NCBI RefSeq assembly: GCF_032362555.1
Contig: NC_083514.1
Span: 4,945,001 to 5,009,000, forward strand
Length of the DNA: 64,000 bases
Direction: 5' to 3'
Origin: Amyelois transitella
Lineage: Eukaryota; Arthropoda; Insecta; Lepidoptera; Pyralidae
Below the pieces are notes generated by a model, which was not told the origin of the DNA, searched no databases, and saw only the letters and a list, made by a program, of their open reading frames with translations. The position numbers were made by a program, and so were the translations under genes. Positions 1 through 11,800 of the stretch are shown piece after piece (the first letter of the stretch is position 1; every line of letters begins with the position of its first letter).

Positions 1-519
1 GTGTTCCTAACTGTAAGTAATATCAAGTCTGCGATAGGAACTTTGCACTAGAGACGATCAGCCAATTATTTTAAGTCCTAAATTAATTTTGCTCTATATT
101 TTATTAACACCATGTCAGGAATATTCATACAACCTTTACTGAATCGGGCACAAGTTATAATAGGAAACACGCTATGATTAAAGAGAGAAGCAATAATCCT
201 ATATAATTTTGGTTTTCATCGTATCATTACTTTCAGTAACAGTTACAATGTAACTACAGTAATTGCACAAGCGACTAGTCTAGCCCACTCGTGGTAGAAG
301 CCGTGCAGCGTAGCAAGACAATGTTTGAGTTAAAATTAGTCTGTAATAAGAAGCTTATTACGCGCTTGATTTTGCTTGATAAACGATCCAATCAACCAAA
401 CTGTTGGTGGTGGCACAAGAGTCTATATTCTTTAGCTATGTTAATTCCTCAATATTATAAGCTGTTAACTTTTCAATAATAAAAAAAAAACAGTATAACG
501 TAATTTCTAATTGATTATC

Positions 520-582
520 ATGTGCCGTGTGGTTCCCTTTCCCGGCACTTTAGAATAGGACCATGTCTTTTTCATGGATATA
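520..582 (+). repeat. Fragment of SINE-like element (CCGTGTGGTTCCC family)
   Basis: It matches the left end of the fuller copy at 4055-4320: the GCCGTGTGGTTCCC start, a GGCAC block, then AATAGGACCA and CATGGATAT. Only the first quarter of the element is present. Confidence 0.6.
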
Positions 583-782
583 AATATTGATTGATATAGT
601 GTCATTAAAAATTACTTAAAAACATAATGAAGTTTATTTGCCAAGAAATTCTTTAAAATATTTCAACGCAAAATAAAAGAAAATCTTTTTCTATTCAAAG
701 CGGTATTAACATTTAAAATCGATTTATTCGTTTAGTTGCTTCTGCTACAACACTCTATGCCGAATTTTTCAGATATGTCAAA

Positions 783-857
783 GGCTAAAAAATAAGGATA
801 AAACATATATATGTTTGACAGTCAAACATATATATGTTTTATCCTTATTTTTTAGCC
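783..857. repeat. Perfect 75-bp palindrome (37-bp arms, 1-nt centre)
   Basis: Bases 783-819 and 821-857 are exact reverse complements around a single A at 820. The arms contain a TAAGGATAAAACATATATAT core. Perfect palindromes of this size are unstable in DNA, so this is either a recent fold-back duplication, a minimal hairpin element, or an assembly or library artefact. Confidence 0.9.
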
Positions 858-1081
858 GGGTCGGGGTTAAAGACAATAAATCATAACACAAACTAGAGCG
901 AGCTAGAAATTGCATTCGATTTAGTACTTTTTCAGAAACTTTAGACCCGCAGTTCCACTAAATACTCTCCGCCTTTAACAAAAGATTTGTATTACATGTT
1001 TTACTGTTTCATTTTTGTTGCATTATTAATTATTTTCGTCTTCTGCTCATGAAAATGGAAAGTATGCTATATTTGTGGTAA

Positions 1082-1083
<2 letters not shown>

Positions 1084-1112
<29 letters not shown>
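1084..1112. repeat. (AT)n microsatellite
   Basis: An uninterrupted TA dinucleotide run of about 28 bases. Confidence 0.95.
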
Positions 1113-1116
<4 letters not shown>

Positions 1117-1301
1117 TAAAGCCTATATTACATGACTATAATAATAATATATCAACCAAAGCTCTGGTGCCATTCACATGATAACATGAATTGCTATTCA
1201 TATTGCGACACTAATAAGGTAATGATAGTAGTCACAGACGATGATTATCAAAATTTCGTCACGCAAATGCCGCTGCGAATACCCCATTTTATTCTGTATA
1301 A

Positions 1302-1390
1302 CACGTGAAAGCTAGACTGGCTCATGGCCTGGACCAGCCGTCTAGACACATACTCATAGGCTAAAAACGCGGTCGGCAAGAGGCGGGTTC
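1302..1390. promoter_or_regulatory. CpG-richer islet with GTCTAGAC palindrome
   Basis: An exact GTCTAGAC lies at 1340-1347, and a GCTAGACTGG half-copy lies about 35 bp upstream. The surrounding 80 bases are GC-rich compared with their AT-rich flanks. GTCTAGAC is the palindromic Smad-binding element of the literature; function here is inference. Confidence 0.35.
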
Positions 1391-2400
1391 CCCGAGTGCC
1401 ATAAACAGACAGTCATCTCATCATTCTAAAAATTACGTCATGCGTTCTCTGGGTACTTTTCCTACTGCATATTCTGCTTAGATATACATATATAGGCCAC
1501 ATCGTTTTATAGACTGCGTATTATAGGTATCCATGACAGAAGTCTAGTGTCACCAAGAAATTTATCTGTATTCTTTGATTTGAAAATGTTTTTGACATGT
1601 TCTTTTTAAAATATTTTAGGTTTATCCTTTGCAATAATGACACTTCAATTCTGCAATATTCAGATTTCATGTGGCATATTTAGATAAGAACGTAAAAAAA
1701 CAATTTTAGTCACCTTAGATGAAAAGCGTAGGTAACTATTTTTTACCAATCTTATGCAGAGTAGTTTAGATATAATGCGTCGGTAAGTTTAGTTACAGTA
1801 GGCATCAAATAATTCATATGATGGCGGTGACCACAAATCTGAAACCGCAGCATATCCTCATTTGTAGATAACGAATCACATGATACCTACTTACTCGCTA
1901 TATGTTGGTACGTCTGAGCATTTAAGTTTAAATAAATTAAAGTTAGTAACAAAATATTTCACAGTATAAAGGAACATTTTTTCAGTATCTTACTCAAAAT
2001 GAAGGACCATTAAATCTTGTTATTTTTTTTTAAGACAACGGTCAAGCAAAATGTTACTACATTCAGAATCCTACTTCCATCATAAGGTCATCCAGCCATA
2101 GATCGGACTGCTCCGTAAGAGATGGACATCTTCCTAGTCACACCTAGTTCACCATTTGTTCTAGTCATAGCCTAATCCCGCTTAGTTTGCAGAAGCTCCG
2201 GATCCACTTTCTGACATTGTCAACTTACTTTTAATCATCTAGTATTTGGTAACTTGTGAAACGTTTTTTACCTAAGTTTATTTTAATGAATAAAGAGAAC
2301 TGTTTAATTGTTTCATGCTTCTGGCATACAGCACAGTACACGTACTACAATGAGATTCTTCTGCACTCTGGTTATTTTGTGAATTGTTGATTGTTACGCA

Positions 2401-2475
2401 GTAGATGGCGTCCGTGGCTGCGGTCGCGTTCGTATTAAAAATTCGTCTGTGGACTGTCTAGACGAGGCCCGCTTA
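2401..2475. promoter_or_regulatory. GC-richer islet with GTCTAGAC palindrome
   Basis: GTCTAGAC lies at 2456-2463 at the right edge of a short GC-rich block that also carries GTCTGTGGAC. It belongs to the recurrent palindrome set described in the findings. Confidence 0.35.
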
Positions 2476-3593
2476 CATTGTCATGTCATGACAAACAACC
2501 ATCACTAACTTATTACATGAACGTTCTAATAGGCAGTTATAACTTTTCCTCATGCACGTCGGTCGATTTATGCGAAAATCTGTGCAATCAGCCTTTTCAA
2601 AACGTTCGACGGAAGATTCCGCTGCTGAGTATACAACGCTCATATGAGTTACGTAGGGTTTGAATGCTAACTGATGCTCTAACAGTAAGACCTGCACTTT
2701 TCAGGCAACAGCCAGGAATAATTTAGGTTTTCTAAGCTTACTTAGTATTTTTTTTGTTAGCCATAATATAATAAAAATATATTATTTTTATATACATATT
2801 ATATACATACCCTACTAAACAACTTTTGATCGATCGATTTTGATATTTTTTGACACAGAGACAGACGAAACCCTTTTATTTGAATATCCACTTGAATGAA
2901 AAAAAAATATTTGTATTTTTCTGTTCCGAGTTCCGAGAGAGTTAAAGTCATTACAAAACAAAAGGTGGGGCTCTAATTGAATTTAAAATATTTTAATAAC
3001 GAGTCGATTGATAGCGTCAAGTTTTTAACTGAAGTTAGTCAAGTGCGTGTATGAGCAGTTTTTGTGATAGTCTATTTATTCTCGTACATGTTATCGCCTT
3101 CCTCGGTCATTATACCTGCAGCTGCTGCTATGCTACTGTGACGTACGTAGACTTTGAACTTCTCTGTATTACCAATAACTTGACATGTCTGCAACGACTC
3201 ATATGAATGTATTTTCATATAATGTGACCCTGAAATGATTTTGCATTTAATTTTAAAATTGGCATGGCATGTTCTTAAAATTAGCTTATTTTATAATGAA
3301 ATATCCTTTTATGTTATGCTTTGTTGCGAGAGGTCAAAGCAGCTATTGTAGGTACGAGTATATTATAGGCGTAACAAGATTTTGCCAATATTTGATTAGG
3401 TAGTAATTTTGCATGAGATTAAGAAATGACTAGCCGTAATGATGATTTGTTAATGTTATAGTATTTTATGTTTGCAATATAAAGTGGTGGCAGCTGCTTA
3501 ATTCTACAGATTACCTTATCTATTTATTTGTAACGGACAGTGACAACTAAGTTTATACAGATGATACAGATATATTGTCATGAATTATTAAAA

Positions 3594-3759
3594 AGGCCAC
3601 GTTCAGCTGTGTGGTTTAATAGAAAGATAGAGACAGGTTGCTAGCCCATCACCTAGTTTATAAGCCTATCCCTTAGTCGCCTTTTACGACACCCATGGGA
3701 AAAAGATAGAGTGGTCCTATTGTTTTTTTTATTGGTGCCGAAAACCAAACGGCATACAT
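3594..3759 (-). repeat. SINE-like element copy (CCGTGTGGTTCCC family), partial
   Basis: Read on the minus strand it follows the same order as the copy at 4055-4320: a degraded GGTTTTCGGCACC, AATAGGACCAC, CATGGGTGTCGTAAAAGGCGACTAAGGGATAG (in short blocks), GGGCTAGCAACCTGTC and CAGCTGAACGTGGCC. The tail part is missing. Confidence 0.75.
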
Positions 3760-4054
3760 TTTTTTTTTTCTAGAATATTTCTTCTTAAACCGTATTGACA
3801 ATTTTGAAATTCCGTCATAAAATATGAGAATATGCTATTATTTAAGTGTTAGTGTTGTCGGTTGCTGAGGGCGTCTGTTCTTTGATTTTAGAAAAATCGA
3901 ATATTATTAAAATATGTATATACAAAATATAATTTTAACAGATTCCGATACACATAGAAGAGTAGGTATGCCTATGACTCTAACTAATCAAATAAGTCTT
4001 AAATATAATTTAAATATTTTGCATTGACTTGTATTGTTCGGGCAAGTTGATCAA

Positions 4055-4320
4055 CCGTGTGGTTCCCGGCACCAATACAAAACAGAATAGGACCACTCCA
4101 TCTCTTTCCCATGGATGTCGTAAAAGGCGACTAAGGTATAGGCTCATAAACTTGGGATTCTTCTTTTAGGCGATGGGCTAGCAACCTGTCACTATTTGAA
4201 TCTCAATTCTATCATTAAGCCAAATAGCTGAACGTGGCCATTTAGTCTTCAAGACTGTTGGCTCTGTCTACCCCGCATGGGATATAGACGTGACGATATG
4301 TATGTATGTATGTATGTAAG
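4055..4320 (+). repeat. SINE-like element, near full length
   Basis: Best copy in the window of a repeat that recurs at least 12 times. Order of blocks: CCGTGTGGTTCCCGGCACC, AATAGGACCACTCC, CATGGATGTCGTAAAAGG, GCGATGGGCTAGCAACCTGT, AAGCCAAATAGCTGAACGTG, a CTTCAAGACTG block, GGCTCTGTCTACCCCGC, GATATAGACGTGA and a TATG microsatellite tail. It has no coding capacity. Its type (SINE versus other non-autonomous element) is not settled by the sequence. Confidence 0.8.
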
Positions 4321-5235
4321 TTGATCAAAACTTGTTTGTAGAGGACTGCGCGCGTTTGTTAAATCACGTTGCTACCGTATGTGATCGTTAGTGACGTACT
4401 GACTGAGATCTTAAAGGTAAGTAAAGACTGCTCTTTACCTATCAATTTTGAGAACACTTCGGTGTGAATTGAATGACGTATGTTTCGAATTTGAATTGCC
4501 ATGTTTGTCGTCTTATGAACTCACTGTCACTGCTTTCTCCGCCTGCTGCAGCCTTTTGGATGAATGACATTCACTTTACCTAATGATACAGTAATTGCAT
4601 ATTTCCAAGCTATTCTATTGTTCTTGTCATTTTAAAATAGCTAAATGTCATATTTTATAAAGATTTAAAGTTCAGTGTCAGAAATGATGAAAAGCAAATC
4701 ATAGATATTGCCTATTTATATTTAAATAACCTGTTCGTTATGAACACTCTATAACTAACATACATGACTATCGCGAGTTAATAAGTGCGATTTGTCATGT
4801 CAATCGTGAATACCGATAGGGATCTCCAGACAGGCTTAGCTTATTTTTATTCGTAGGAGAGACTCGCAAAAAGCGTGCCGTTGGGAACATTATATTCAAT
4901 GCACATTTGGCTGCGAATATTGCTTGCAGTAGTGTTACCAGCTTTTCTCAAAATTGTTTCTGCGAAAGGTTACTTTTGTAAATTGTAAATTGTACTTTTA
5001 AAAATCGGCTAACGGTTAGTTATTCAATAGTGATATGTGAGTGAATCATTTATCGTGTGTTCTATTTAACTGAATCCGATTTTTTTGTTTAAATACCCAA
5101 AAATAATATCCGAAACAACCTAGTTCCTTAAAATTTGGGGACAAAATCCCTAAGTTGGTGACCGTTGCTTGCAAATTGTGTTTGGTGGACACAAGGAGCG
5201 GGTGTCGTGTGTCGCTAAGCTGACACGGATGGGAC

Positions 5236-5298
5236 GTCTAGACGTACCATTCATGATCTCATACCAGTATCAGTATCTTATATCTTTAAAGTCTAGAC
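5236..5298. promoter_or_regulatory. Pair of GTCTAGAC palindromes 55 bp apart
   Basis: Exact copies lie at 5236-5243 (inside the 10-bp palindrome CGTCTAGACG) and 5291-5298. Pairs at this spacing are the arrangement expected of clustered transcription-factor sites; the factor is inferred only from the known Smad-binding palindrome. Confidence 0.4.
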
Positions 5299-6479
5299 TG
5301 GTTGCAGGCTGCTCGCAAAAAATAGCGAGCACTGCACGATGTGAAGGTCTCTACACAGGCGGTGAACAAATATCTCTAATAATATTCAGTTGACTGGTTT
5401 CGAGTGGCTGCATTATTTTTACTACTTTAACTAAAACTAGTGATGACGACAATTAGTCCTGATTTATAACTTTTCACTAAATAAAACTCTGGACACGATA
5501 TAAAAATGTGTATTCGGTCAGCGTTCGAAAAAAGGTGGAAAGATTTTTCTCTTTTCTGACTATGGAAATTACGAAAACTAATTGACCCAAACAACTAGGA
5601 AGCTTTGTAAAAACTATTTACATGGAACTAAATAAATTAATTGGGTAACAGTAATAAATTTTAGGCACGTTACATTGTATAGAGTTTAAGTATTTAAATA
5701 TCTTAATATGTTTAATTGTGTATTAGAAGATAAAAACTGCTGATATTTATTGCGTTGCACAAATTGTTAGTCGGTAGGTAATTTATTTTTTCATAATAAA
5801 ACTAGCTGATAACACAATGTAAAGGGTATTTTCCAAAACTAGGAATCTTTTCAGTTCTAGGCTATGCAGCTACTTTGTCTAGTTTCGATATGCCAAGACG
5901 GCAAATATTTCATGTTTTTATTTTTTAGAAGATTTGGTTTGCGGTTTAGGTGGACACATGCAAGCATTTGGGTTTATTATGACGATTTTTTTTTATCTAA
6001 CGAAATATGTTTATATATATAAATTTTTTAAATAAAGGAATCCTCATACGATTTCAAGTTATGCTAATTCGAATTCTAAAAATTTTCGAAATTTCACACA
6101 AATTACAACACACGCTATAATAAAGAGTAGATAGTCAATCAATATAAAAATTTTCCGGAAAATTCAGGCGACTGTAAGTGGAGATATTTGAGAACTTTAA
6201 CATACATTGGGTTGTTGATTTCTTAATCTATTCATTTTAGCTAAAATATTGTCTTGCTCAAGTGGCCACCGATGACGGCATGATTTCGATACGTTCTAAC
6301 GCCATGCAATCTTCCTTGTGACGGAGGGATATCCTTATTGCGAGGTTTTTGTTTACCTAAAACTAACGTTTAAAATTAAATTAAAATTTGTAATCTACAG
6401 CGACTCTTGAAAATCAGCGAAGGCTACATGGTTATATGTACTTAGTGTCTGGCAGGTGGTACGTATATACGCATATGTA

Positions 6480-6605
6480 GGGATGGTTACCGCGGCCACT
6501 GCACCTTGTGGTGGAACTGGTCGTGAGGGGGGCGGGGAGGGCCGTGCCTCAGGCTCATCGACCTCATCCTAGTGGTTTGCGGCTGCAGCGGCGCCCGACT
6601 GCCGC
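6480..6605. promoter_or_regulatory. CpG-rich islet
   Basis: A sharply GC-rich block of about 125 bp in AT-rich DNA, with several GCGG/GGCG and GCAGCGGCGCCC motifs. No open exon with splice sites could be assigned. It could be an enhancer or a non-coding promoter; nothing further can be said. Confidence 0.25.
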
Positions 6606-7195
6606 AAAAAATCAACTAACCCAAATTTCGGTAGCCGTCTGGCGCGATCTCTCCACACAATAAGATGATTACAGAGAGAGAAAGAGCTCAATATATAATT
6701 CACTTCCTTTGAATAACAGACGCTGTAATTACCTCACCAATTTAGTTATAATATACATATAAGCGGTTTCACGCAAAAAAGGGTCTAGTAGTCGACGAAA
6801 ACTGGATCCCTTTTGCGTGGAACGCCACACGAATTTCCTTTTTTTTTTAATAAAACCAGACTGCTGGCCTGATTATAAGTAGTGGTGGTACGCTTTCCCG
6901 TATTTAATAATATCCCTGTCTAGCGAATCGAAAGGATATTAGCTTCAGACACTTTAACATTTCTGTGCTTTTTCTTATTATTTTAGGGAGGATTGCGATC
7001 GAATGATTGTTAGGTCACTTGATCCTGGGTTGTATTTTGGTCCAACTGAACGCTTTGAGTCCTCTGATATGGTAACCTAGATCTCCGCGTAACAAGTTAA
7101 TAATTACGACCTATCAAACTTTAATAAAGCTAGACTCCATCCATAGATATCAGAATAAAACAATTGTATCTGAAACTAAATTTTAATCTCAATTA

Positions 7196-7310
7196 GATAT
7201 CATTAGGCCTAACAGCTGAACATAGGCCACGTTCAGCTGTTAGGCTTAATCAGTGGCTCTGTCTACACCCCAAGGGATATAGACGTGATTATATGAATGA
7301 ATGAATGTAT
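7196..7310. repeat. Rearranged SINE-like element fragment with fold-back
   Basis: The right part (GGCTCTGTCTACACC, GGATATAGACGTGATTATAT, GAATG repeats) is the plus-strand tail of the SINE-like family. The left part is an inverted duplication: 7202-7221 and 7231-7250 are reverse complements at 19 of 20 positions with a 9-nt spacer, carrying the AGCTGAAC block in both orientations. Ordinary copies have this block once, so the second arm arose after insertion. Confidence 0.7.
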
Positions 7311-8039
7311 CTGAAACTAAAAGAATGATGTGTCGTCGTCCTGCAATGGAAACAGTTTTCAGAGCAAAGCTATCAAATAACTTTTTGGTGACTGGTGAGA
7401 AACTCCTCACCGAGTAAGAAATTCCTCCTGCAGCCATCATGTTCGTGCGTGACGTAGCAGACAAAATACAGGAAAACCCCCTACGCTGGTACGGCCATAT
7501 CTTGTGGAGATCCAGGGTAGCACACGCAAAGATGTGATAGAGATAACTATCAGTTTTCTTATTTTATGATTCTACTACTCTAGAAACCATAGAGGTCGAG
7601 AGTTGTCTATTCTTGTCTGATCACAGACAATAATAGATAGATCGTTTTGTCAAAGTTTAATTTCTGTTTGTTCGCTATTTTCTCTATTAAATACCCCTGG
7701 CACGGGCGTATGTAGGTAATCAGCACGCGTGCGCATCAAACTCAACGCGCGATTGACATTAGTCGGACAAGGCACTGCCAGTTTCAATCTGCCCCTATCA
7801 CAGCTACATACGAGTACTTTGCATACTTATTTGAATACGATAGGTGTTTTATTTATTCTTTATTAAAAGGAATTTCATTTAATATTAGGTCTTTACATGT
7901 GAAATTGGCGTTTGGTATCGGAGGAACAAAAAGTGGAATATTTTTTAATATAATATACTTATTTACTCAAAGTAAGAACCATATTATCTATATATCCATC
8001 ACATAGGTAGTTCATTGATCCCTTTACTAAAAAAAACCA

Positions 8040-8930
8040 TTCGGACGGGAATCAATAAAATCTTTTAAGGCAGTTCGGACTGCCCTATCGGAGTTGAATT
8101 TTACCCTTGGAAGAAGTCATTTCGAAATCATTCATCCCAAATTTCGAAAAAATGGTAATCTGTTTGAGCAAGGAGCGGGGAGCACAGTGGATGTCTTAGA
8201 CATTTCAATTGAAGCTCCTTGGTAGCCGTCTGTTGTGCAGTGTGTGGTCTAGCGTTGTCGTGAAGCAACAGTCTCGTGGAGCTATTGACCAGCCTCGGTT
8301 ATTTAGCAGTTAACTTTTCCACTATAGTTTGCAATTCCTGACAATAGACGTCTGCCGTAATCGTCTGGCCAGATTTGAGAAAACTGTAATGGAAGACACC
8401 GGCACTAGTCCACCAAATGCTTATAAGTAACTTTTTTGGGTAAATTTTCGCTTGGAGCAGGATTTGGCTGGCTGGCCAGGGTCTAGCCGTTGCGATGACC
8501 GTTTCCGATTATCGTAGAGAATCCACTGTTCATCACAGGTAATGATTTGATTTAAAAACGCTTCATTATTGTGCGGGTTAAGTAATGTAACGCAGCAGTC
8601 GACACGCATTTGCCGGTTTGCTTCACTCAATCCGTGAGGTACCCACCGTTCAAGTTTCTTAATCTCCTTAATTTGCTTCAAGTGGATTAAATTAGTTTTA
8701 TCACTAGCACCAAATTTAAGCCTGAAGCTAACTCGGATGTGGTTTGCGATGGTTACGCTTCCTCAATAACTTTCAATTCTTCATAATCAACTAGGGTTTC
8801 CCGCCGTCAAAGGGACTTGTTGTGCAGGTCGAAATTTCCAGAACGGAAACGTTGGAACCAAAAATGCACTGTGTTCATAATCAATAACCCTTCGAGCCGT
8901 TTCCGCAGCACGGTACCATGGTGGAACTCG
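8040..8930 (-). pseudogene. Mariner transposase remnant
   Basis: The longest open part is 8421-8681 on the minus strand. It encodes an HGLSEANRQMRVDCC block, which corresponds to the conserved mariner HxLsxxNxxxRxxxC segment, followed by ITCDEQWILYDNRKR. That block contains a catalytic aspartate in the mariner TCDE-WI-YDN motif. The reading frame breaks on both sides, and further mariner-like fragments continue toward both ends. The intact protein would normally be about 345 residues. No function is expected. Confidence 0.85.
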
Positions 8931-8988
8931 TTCTTGTAAATAACGCGATATTTCAAGTTTTCTATTTTGTATACTGAGTGACGCAAAT

Positions 8989-9849
8989 AGAATTATTTAT
9001 TTATCCTCTTAATCTGACATCCAAGAGGAAGCGCCTTGGTGTATGATGTTCGCGGATGATATTGTTTTGGTTGGAGAAAACGGATCTGAAGTTGCACTTC
9101 AGATCAGCAGACTGGGAAAATGGCAGGAGAGATTAGAAAACGTAGGTCTAAAAATCAGTAGGACCAAAACAGAACATATGTTCCTCGACTTTGGTGGTTC
9201 TTCGAATTTCTCCTCAATTGCTTTAAGTGGTGTGGTGTGACCTTACCAGTCTGTTCAAATTTTATGTATTTAGGTTCGCTTATACAGGGAGACGCAGGCA
9301 TCGACCGGGATATTAACAACAGAGTACGGGCAGGATGGGCAAAATGGCGACAAGTAACAGGAGTGACATGCGATCCTCGTATGGCTCTTAAATTAAAAGG
9401 GAAAATCTACAAGACTGTCATCAGATCTGTCATGCTGTATGGAGCAGAGTGTTGGGCAACGAAAGAGACGGATGAAAAGAAACTGCATGCAAGTGAGATG
9501 CGAATGTTACGATGGATGTGTTGAGTGACAAGAATGGATAAAATAGTAATGAGTATATAAGAGGAAGTATGAAAGTAGCGCCAATAAATGAAAAGATTTG
9601 TTGAAAGGTTGGTACGGACACATCATGAGAAGAGAGGTCATGTTACTAAAAGAGCCTTAAATATGGAAGTGAAAGGTTCAAGAATAGGGTAAGGCCGAAA
9701 AAGAGATGGATGGACGGCGTAAAGGATAGTATGAGGAGAAAGGGAGTGACCAGTGAGATGGGAATTGACAGAAGTAATTGGAAAAAACTAACATACTGTG
9801 CCGACCCCACGTAGAAAGTGGGAATAGGTAACGATGAAGAAGAAGAAAA
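8989..9849 (+). mobile_element. 5'-truncated RTE-like LINE inserted into the mariner
   Basis: It is flanked by a 12-bp direct repeat AGTGACGCAAAT (8977-8988 and 9850-9861), which is the target-site duplication and also shows that the insertion is intact at both edges. It contains the 3' half of a reverse transcriptase and ends in a GAAGAAGAAGAAAAA-type tail. It is younger than the mariner copy it splits. Confidence 0.85.
9019..9800 (+). pseudogene. LINE reverse transcriptase, C-terminal part, frameshifted
   Basis: The frame starting near 9019 reads EEAPWCMMFADDIVLVGEN: the FADD is the reverse-transcriptase catalytic box. A second frame from 9237 continues with FMYLGSLIQGD, then VRAGWAKW and SVMLYGAECWATKETDEKKL, the thumb and C-terminal region of RTE-type elements. 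A stop at 9524 is followed, in yet other frames, by fragments such as RPKKRWMDG. At least two frameshifts and one stop make it non-functional. Confidence 0.85.
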
Positions 9850-11475
9850 AGTGACGCAAATTGAAAAATCAGAAGAAAAAAAATGAATGACGGCAAAAGA
9901 AACACATGTGTCAATAACTGTATAAATTTGAATTTGGGATTTCTAACCAAAGGGGAGAATCTTTACATGTAAGGACCTAATACTTTTATAATATATGTAG
10001 TCAAAAGAGTCGTTAGTGGGTGATATGTATCGTATTCAGGATGCAATTCAAATTTTTAAATAAATGTAAAAATTGTCCCTATTCTAATTTTTTTTATATG
10101 AATTTAGGATTTTACAATTGAAGAACTAAATAATAATATGTTTTAATAATGTGCTATAATAAAAACCAGCATCGTATGATCAAATGAGGTCACAAAATGC
10201 AAAATTTCCATATTATATTTCATCAGATTAATTAAGGTCTTCATAACCTTTAGACAGCAACGGAATTCCAGATAAGTTTAATCTAATATATTTAATTAAA
10301 TTAAATTAAATTATCTCTAAATGTCACTTTTGGTATTTAATTTGGCCGAAAAGGCGATCGTCATTCCTCTGAGCCTTGAACTCATAATGAACCGAAACAC
10401 GGCCTGTTTTTTTATTTGCGATAATATGTGGGTATAGCGCCGTGCTATTGTTCTTTGTGTGCATAGTAAAGATGGATGTGTGCATAGCGACTAGGCAACT
10501 GCAGGCCAAACTAGATAGACGTCTGTGAAACTGCAGACGTACACTTTGTATAATCTCTAACTTTGCCGTGGTAGGTAGAGCAACAGCATCAGCTAAGGGC
10601 GGCCTCGGTTATCTATGACATTTAAAGTTTAGTCTTCAAAATAGGCTCAGAATATAAAACTATATAATCTAATAAAAATAATTTGTTAATTTCATCTGCC
10701 TTCAAATTGAAGATTCTACGAGACATTGACGTCAAAATCTGACTGATTTGAGAAGAGGAGACCGGCCTTTCTGTAACCACGATCTGTAAAAATCCCCTTA
10801 GTTTGTAAGTTAGCAATCCCCGACTTAATTTCGCAACGCTGCAGGAAACTTACTTTTACTTCATGGTTGTACAAAATATAAGAACCTGCAAAAAACTTGA
10901 GAGACCAACCAACTAACTATTGTGAGTTGGTAAGTAGCTGAAGAAGATTATGTATTCCTGGTTGCATAGTATCAAAATATCACAATAACGACGTCCCTTA
11001 GAAGCAAGCATGCAAGTAAAACTTTACAATATAATTAAAATTATTTGCCAAAGTTTCCATGTTTCAAAAGTTGTTCAACCTTTAGTTGCCTTTTACCTAT
11101 ATGTTGTTCCGCCGCCTATTCTGCAAACTTGCGTTTTGGAAGTGGTAATAGATCTAATTTTTACTTAAGTTATATTGACGTCATTAAATGATACCTTGTT
11201 ATGCTATTAAGACTAGAAAAAGAGGCTTCGTAGCTCACAAACGGATAAAGCGATTTCAATTTTGTTGCCTGTACGTGTCTGTCTATTTGTGTGTGCGTCT
11301 GTGCGTGTGAGTTCACTGAAAGAGAATAATGATTATTTGATGACTTCATCAAGAGTGTCCAAAACAAAATTTTCGACAGGAATTTACACTATAATATGTA
11401 CAGATTTTTAAGAAATACGTCGCATTTTCCCGCTCTAAACCAAAAAAAAAATTATAAATACATAGTCTAACCTAA

Positions 11476-11512
11476 GTGTTAAATTCAAAGCAATTTGCTT
11501 TAAATTTAACAC
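11476..11512. repeat. Fold-back inverted repeat, 18-bp arms
   Basis: GTGTTAAATTCAAAGCAA (11476-11493) and its reverse complement (11495-11512) with one mismatch and a 1-nt spacer. Confidence 0.85.
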
Positions 11513-11694
11513 AAAAATATTTAGATATGTTAAGAAAAAATGGACTTATGAAAAAATCGTAGGTAATAAAAAATATGAATGGTAAATCATTAATTACTAA
11601 GATACCTTGAGATTGAGATTTTATTATTCCTCAATGTTTTTAGGGACCTCAAATTTGTGTCGATTATTTACTTAAAAAAACTAAATACATGCAT

Positions 11695-11800
11695 ATACTC
11701 CCGTCTTTATCCCTTATGGGGCAGACAGAGGCAGCAATCTCAAAAAGACTGGAAGGCCACGTTTAGCTGTATGATTTAAAAAGAAAAAATCTATCTCTCA
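11695..11800 (-). repeat. SINE-like element fragment
   Basis: The right-end blocks of the family on the minus strand: TATCCCTTATGGGGCAGACAGA, a CTCAAAAAGACTG block and GGCCACGTTTAGCTGT. Confidence 0.6.

Larger units (their letters stand above)
1..3593. other. Gene-free AT-rich stretch
   Basis: No exon, RNA gene or conserved protein was recognised. Short reading frames here have no splice context or protein-like composition. The stretch holds a fragment of the SINE-like element, a 75-bp palindrome, an AT microsatellite and two GTCTAGAC palindromes, each listed separately. It could be intergenic or a long intron; the sequence alone does not decide. Confidence 0.5.
4321..7195. other. Gene-free stretch
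   Basis: No supportable exon was found. A 74-codon frame at 5169-5393 spans two GTCTAGAC palindromes but has no splice signals or family resemblance, so it is not called a gene. A short CpG-rich islet lies at about 6480-6605. Confidence 0.45.
7885..9980 (-). mobile_element. Mariner transposon relic, interrupted by a LINE
   Basis: Terminal inverted repeats are visible: TTAGGTCTTTACATGT at 7885 and the reverse complement of TTAGGTCCTTACATGT ending at 9980, each flanked by the TA duplicated by mariner insertion. Removing the inserted LINE (8989-9849 plus one target copy) leaves about 1.2 kb, the normal size of a mariner. The transposase reads on the minus strand and is heavily broken. The ends resemble those of mariners known from moths; the subfamily is not assigned with confidence. 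Confidence 0.85.

Noticed and set aside
9430-9950. Minus-strand frames of 63 and 90 codons
   Set aside because: Antisense shadows of the LINE reverse transcriptase and its GAA-rich tail.
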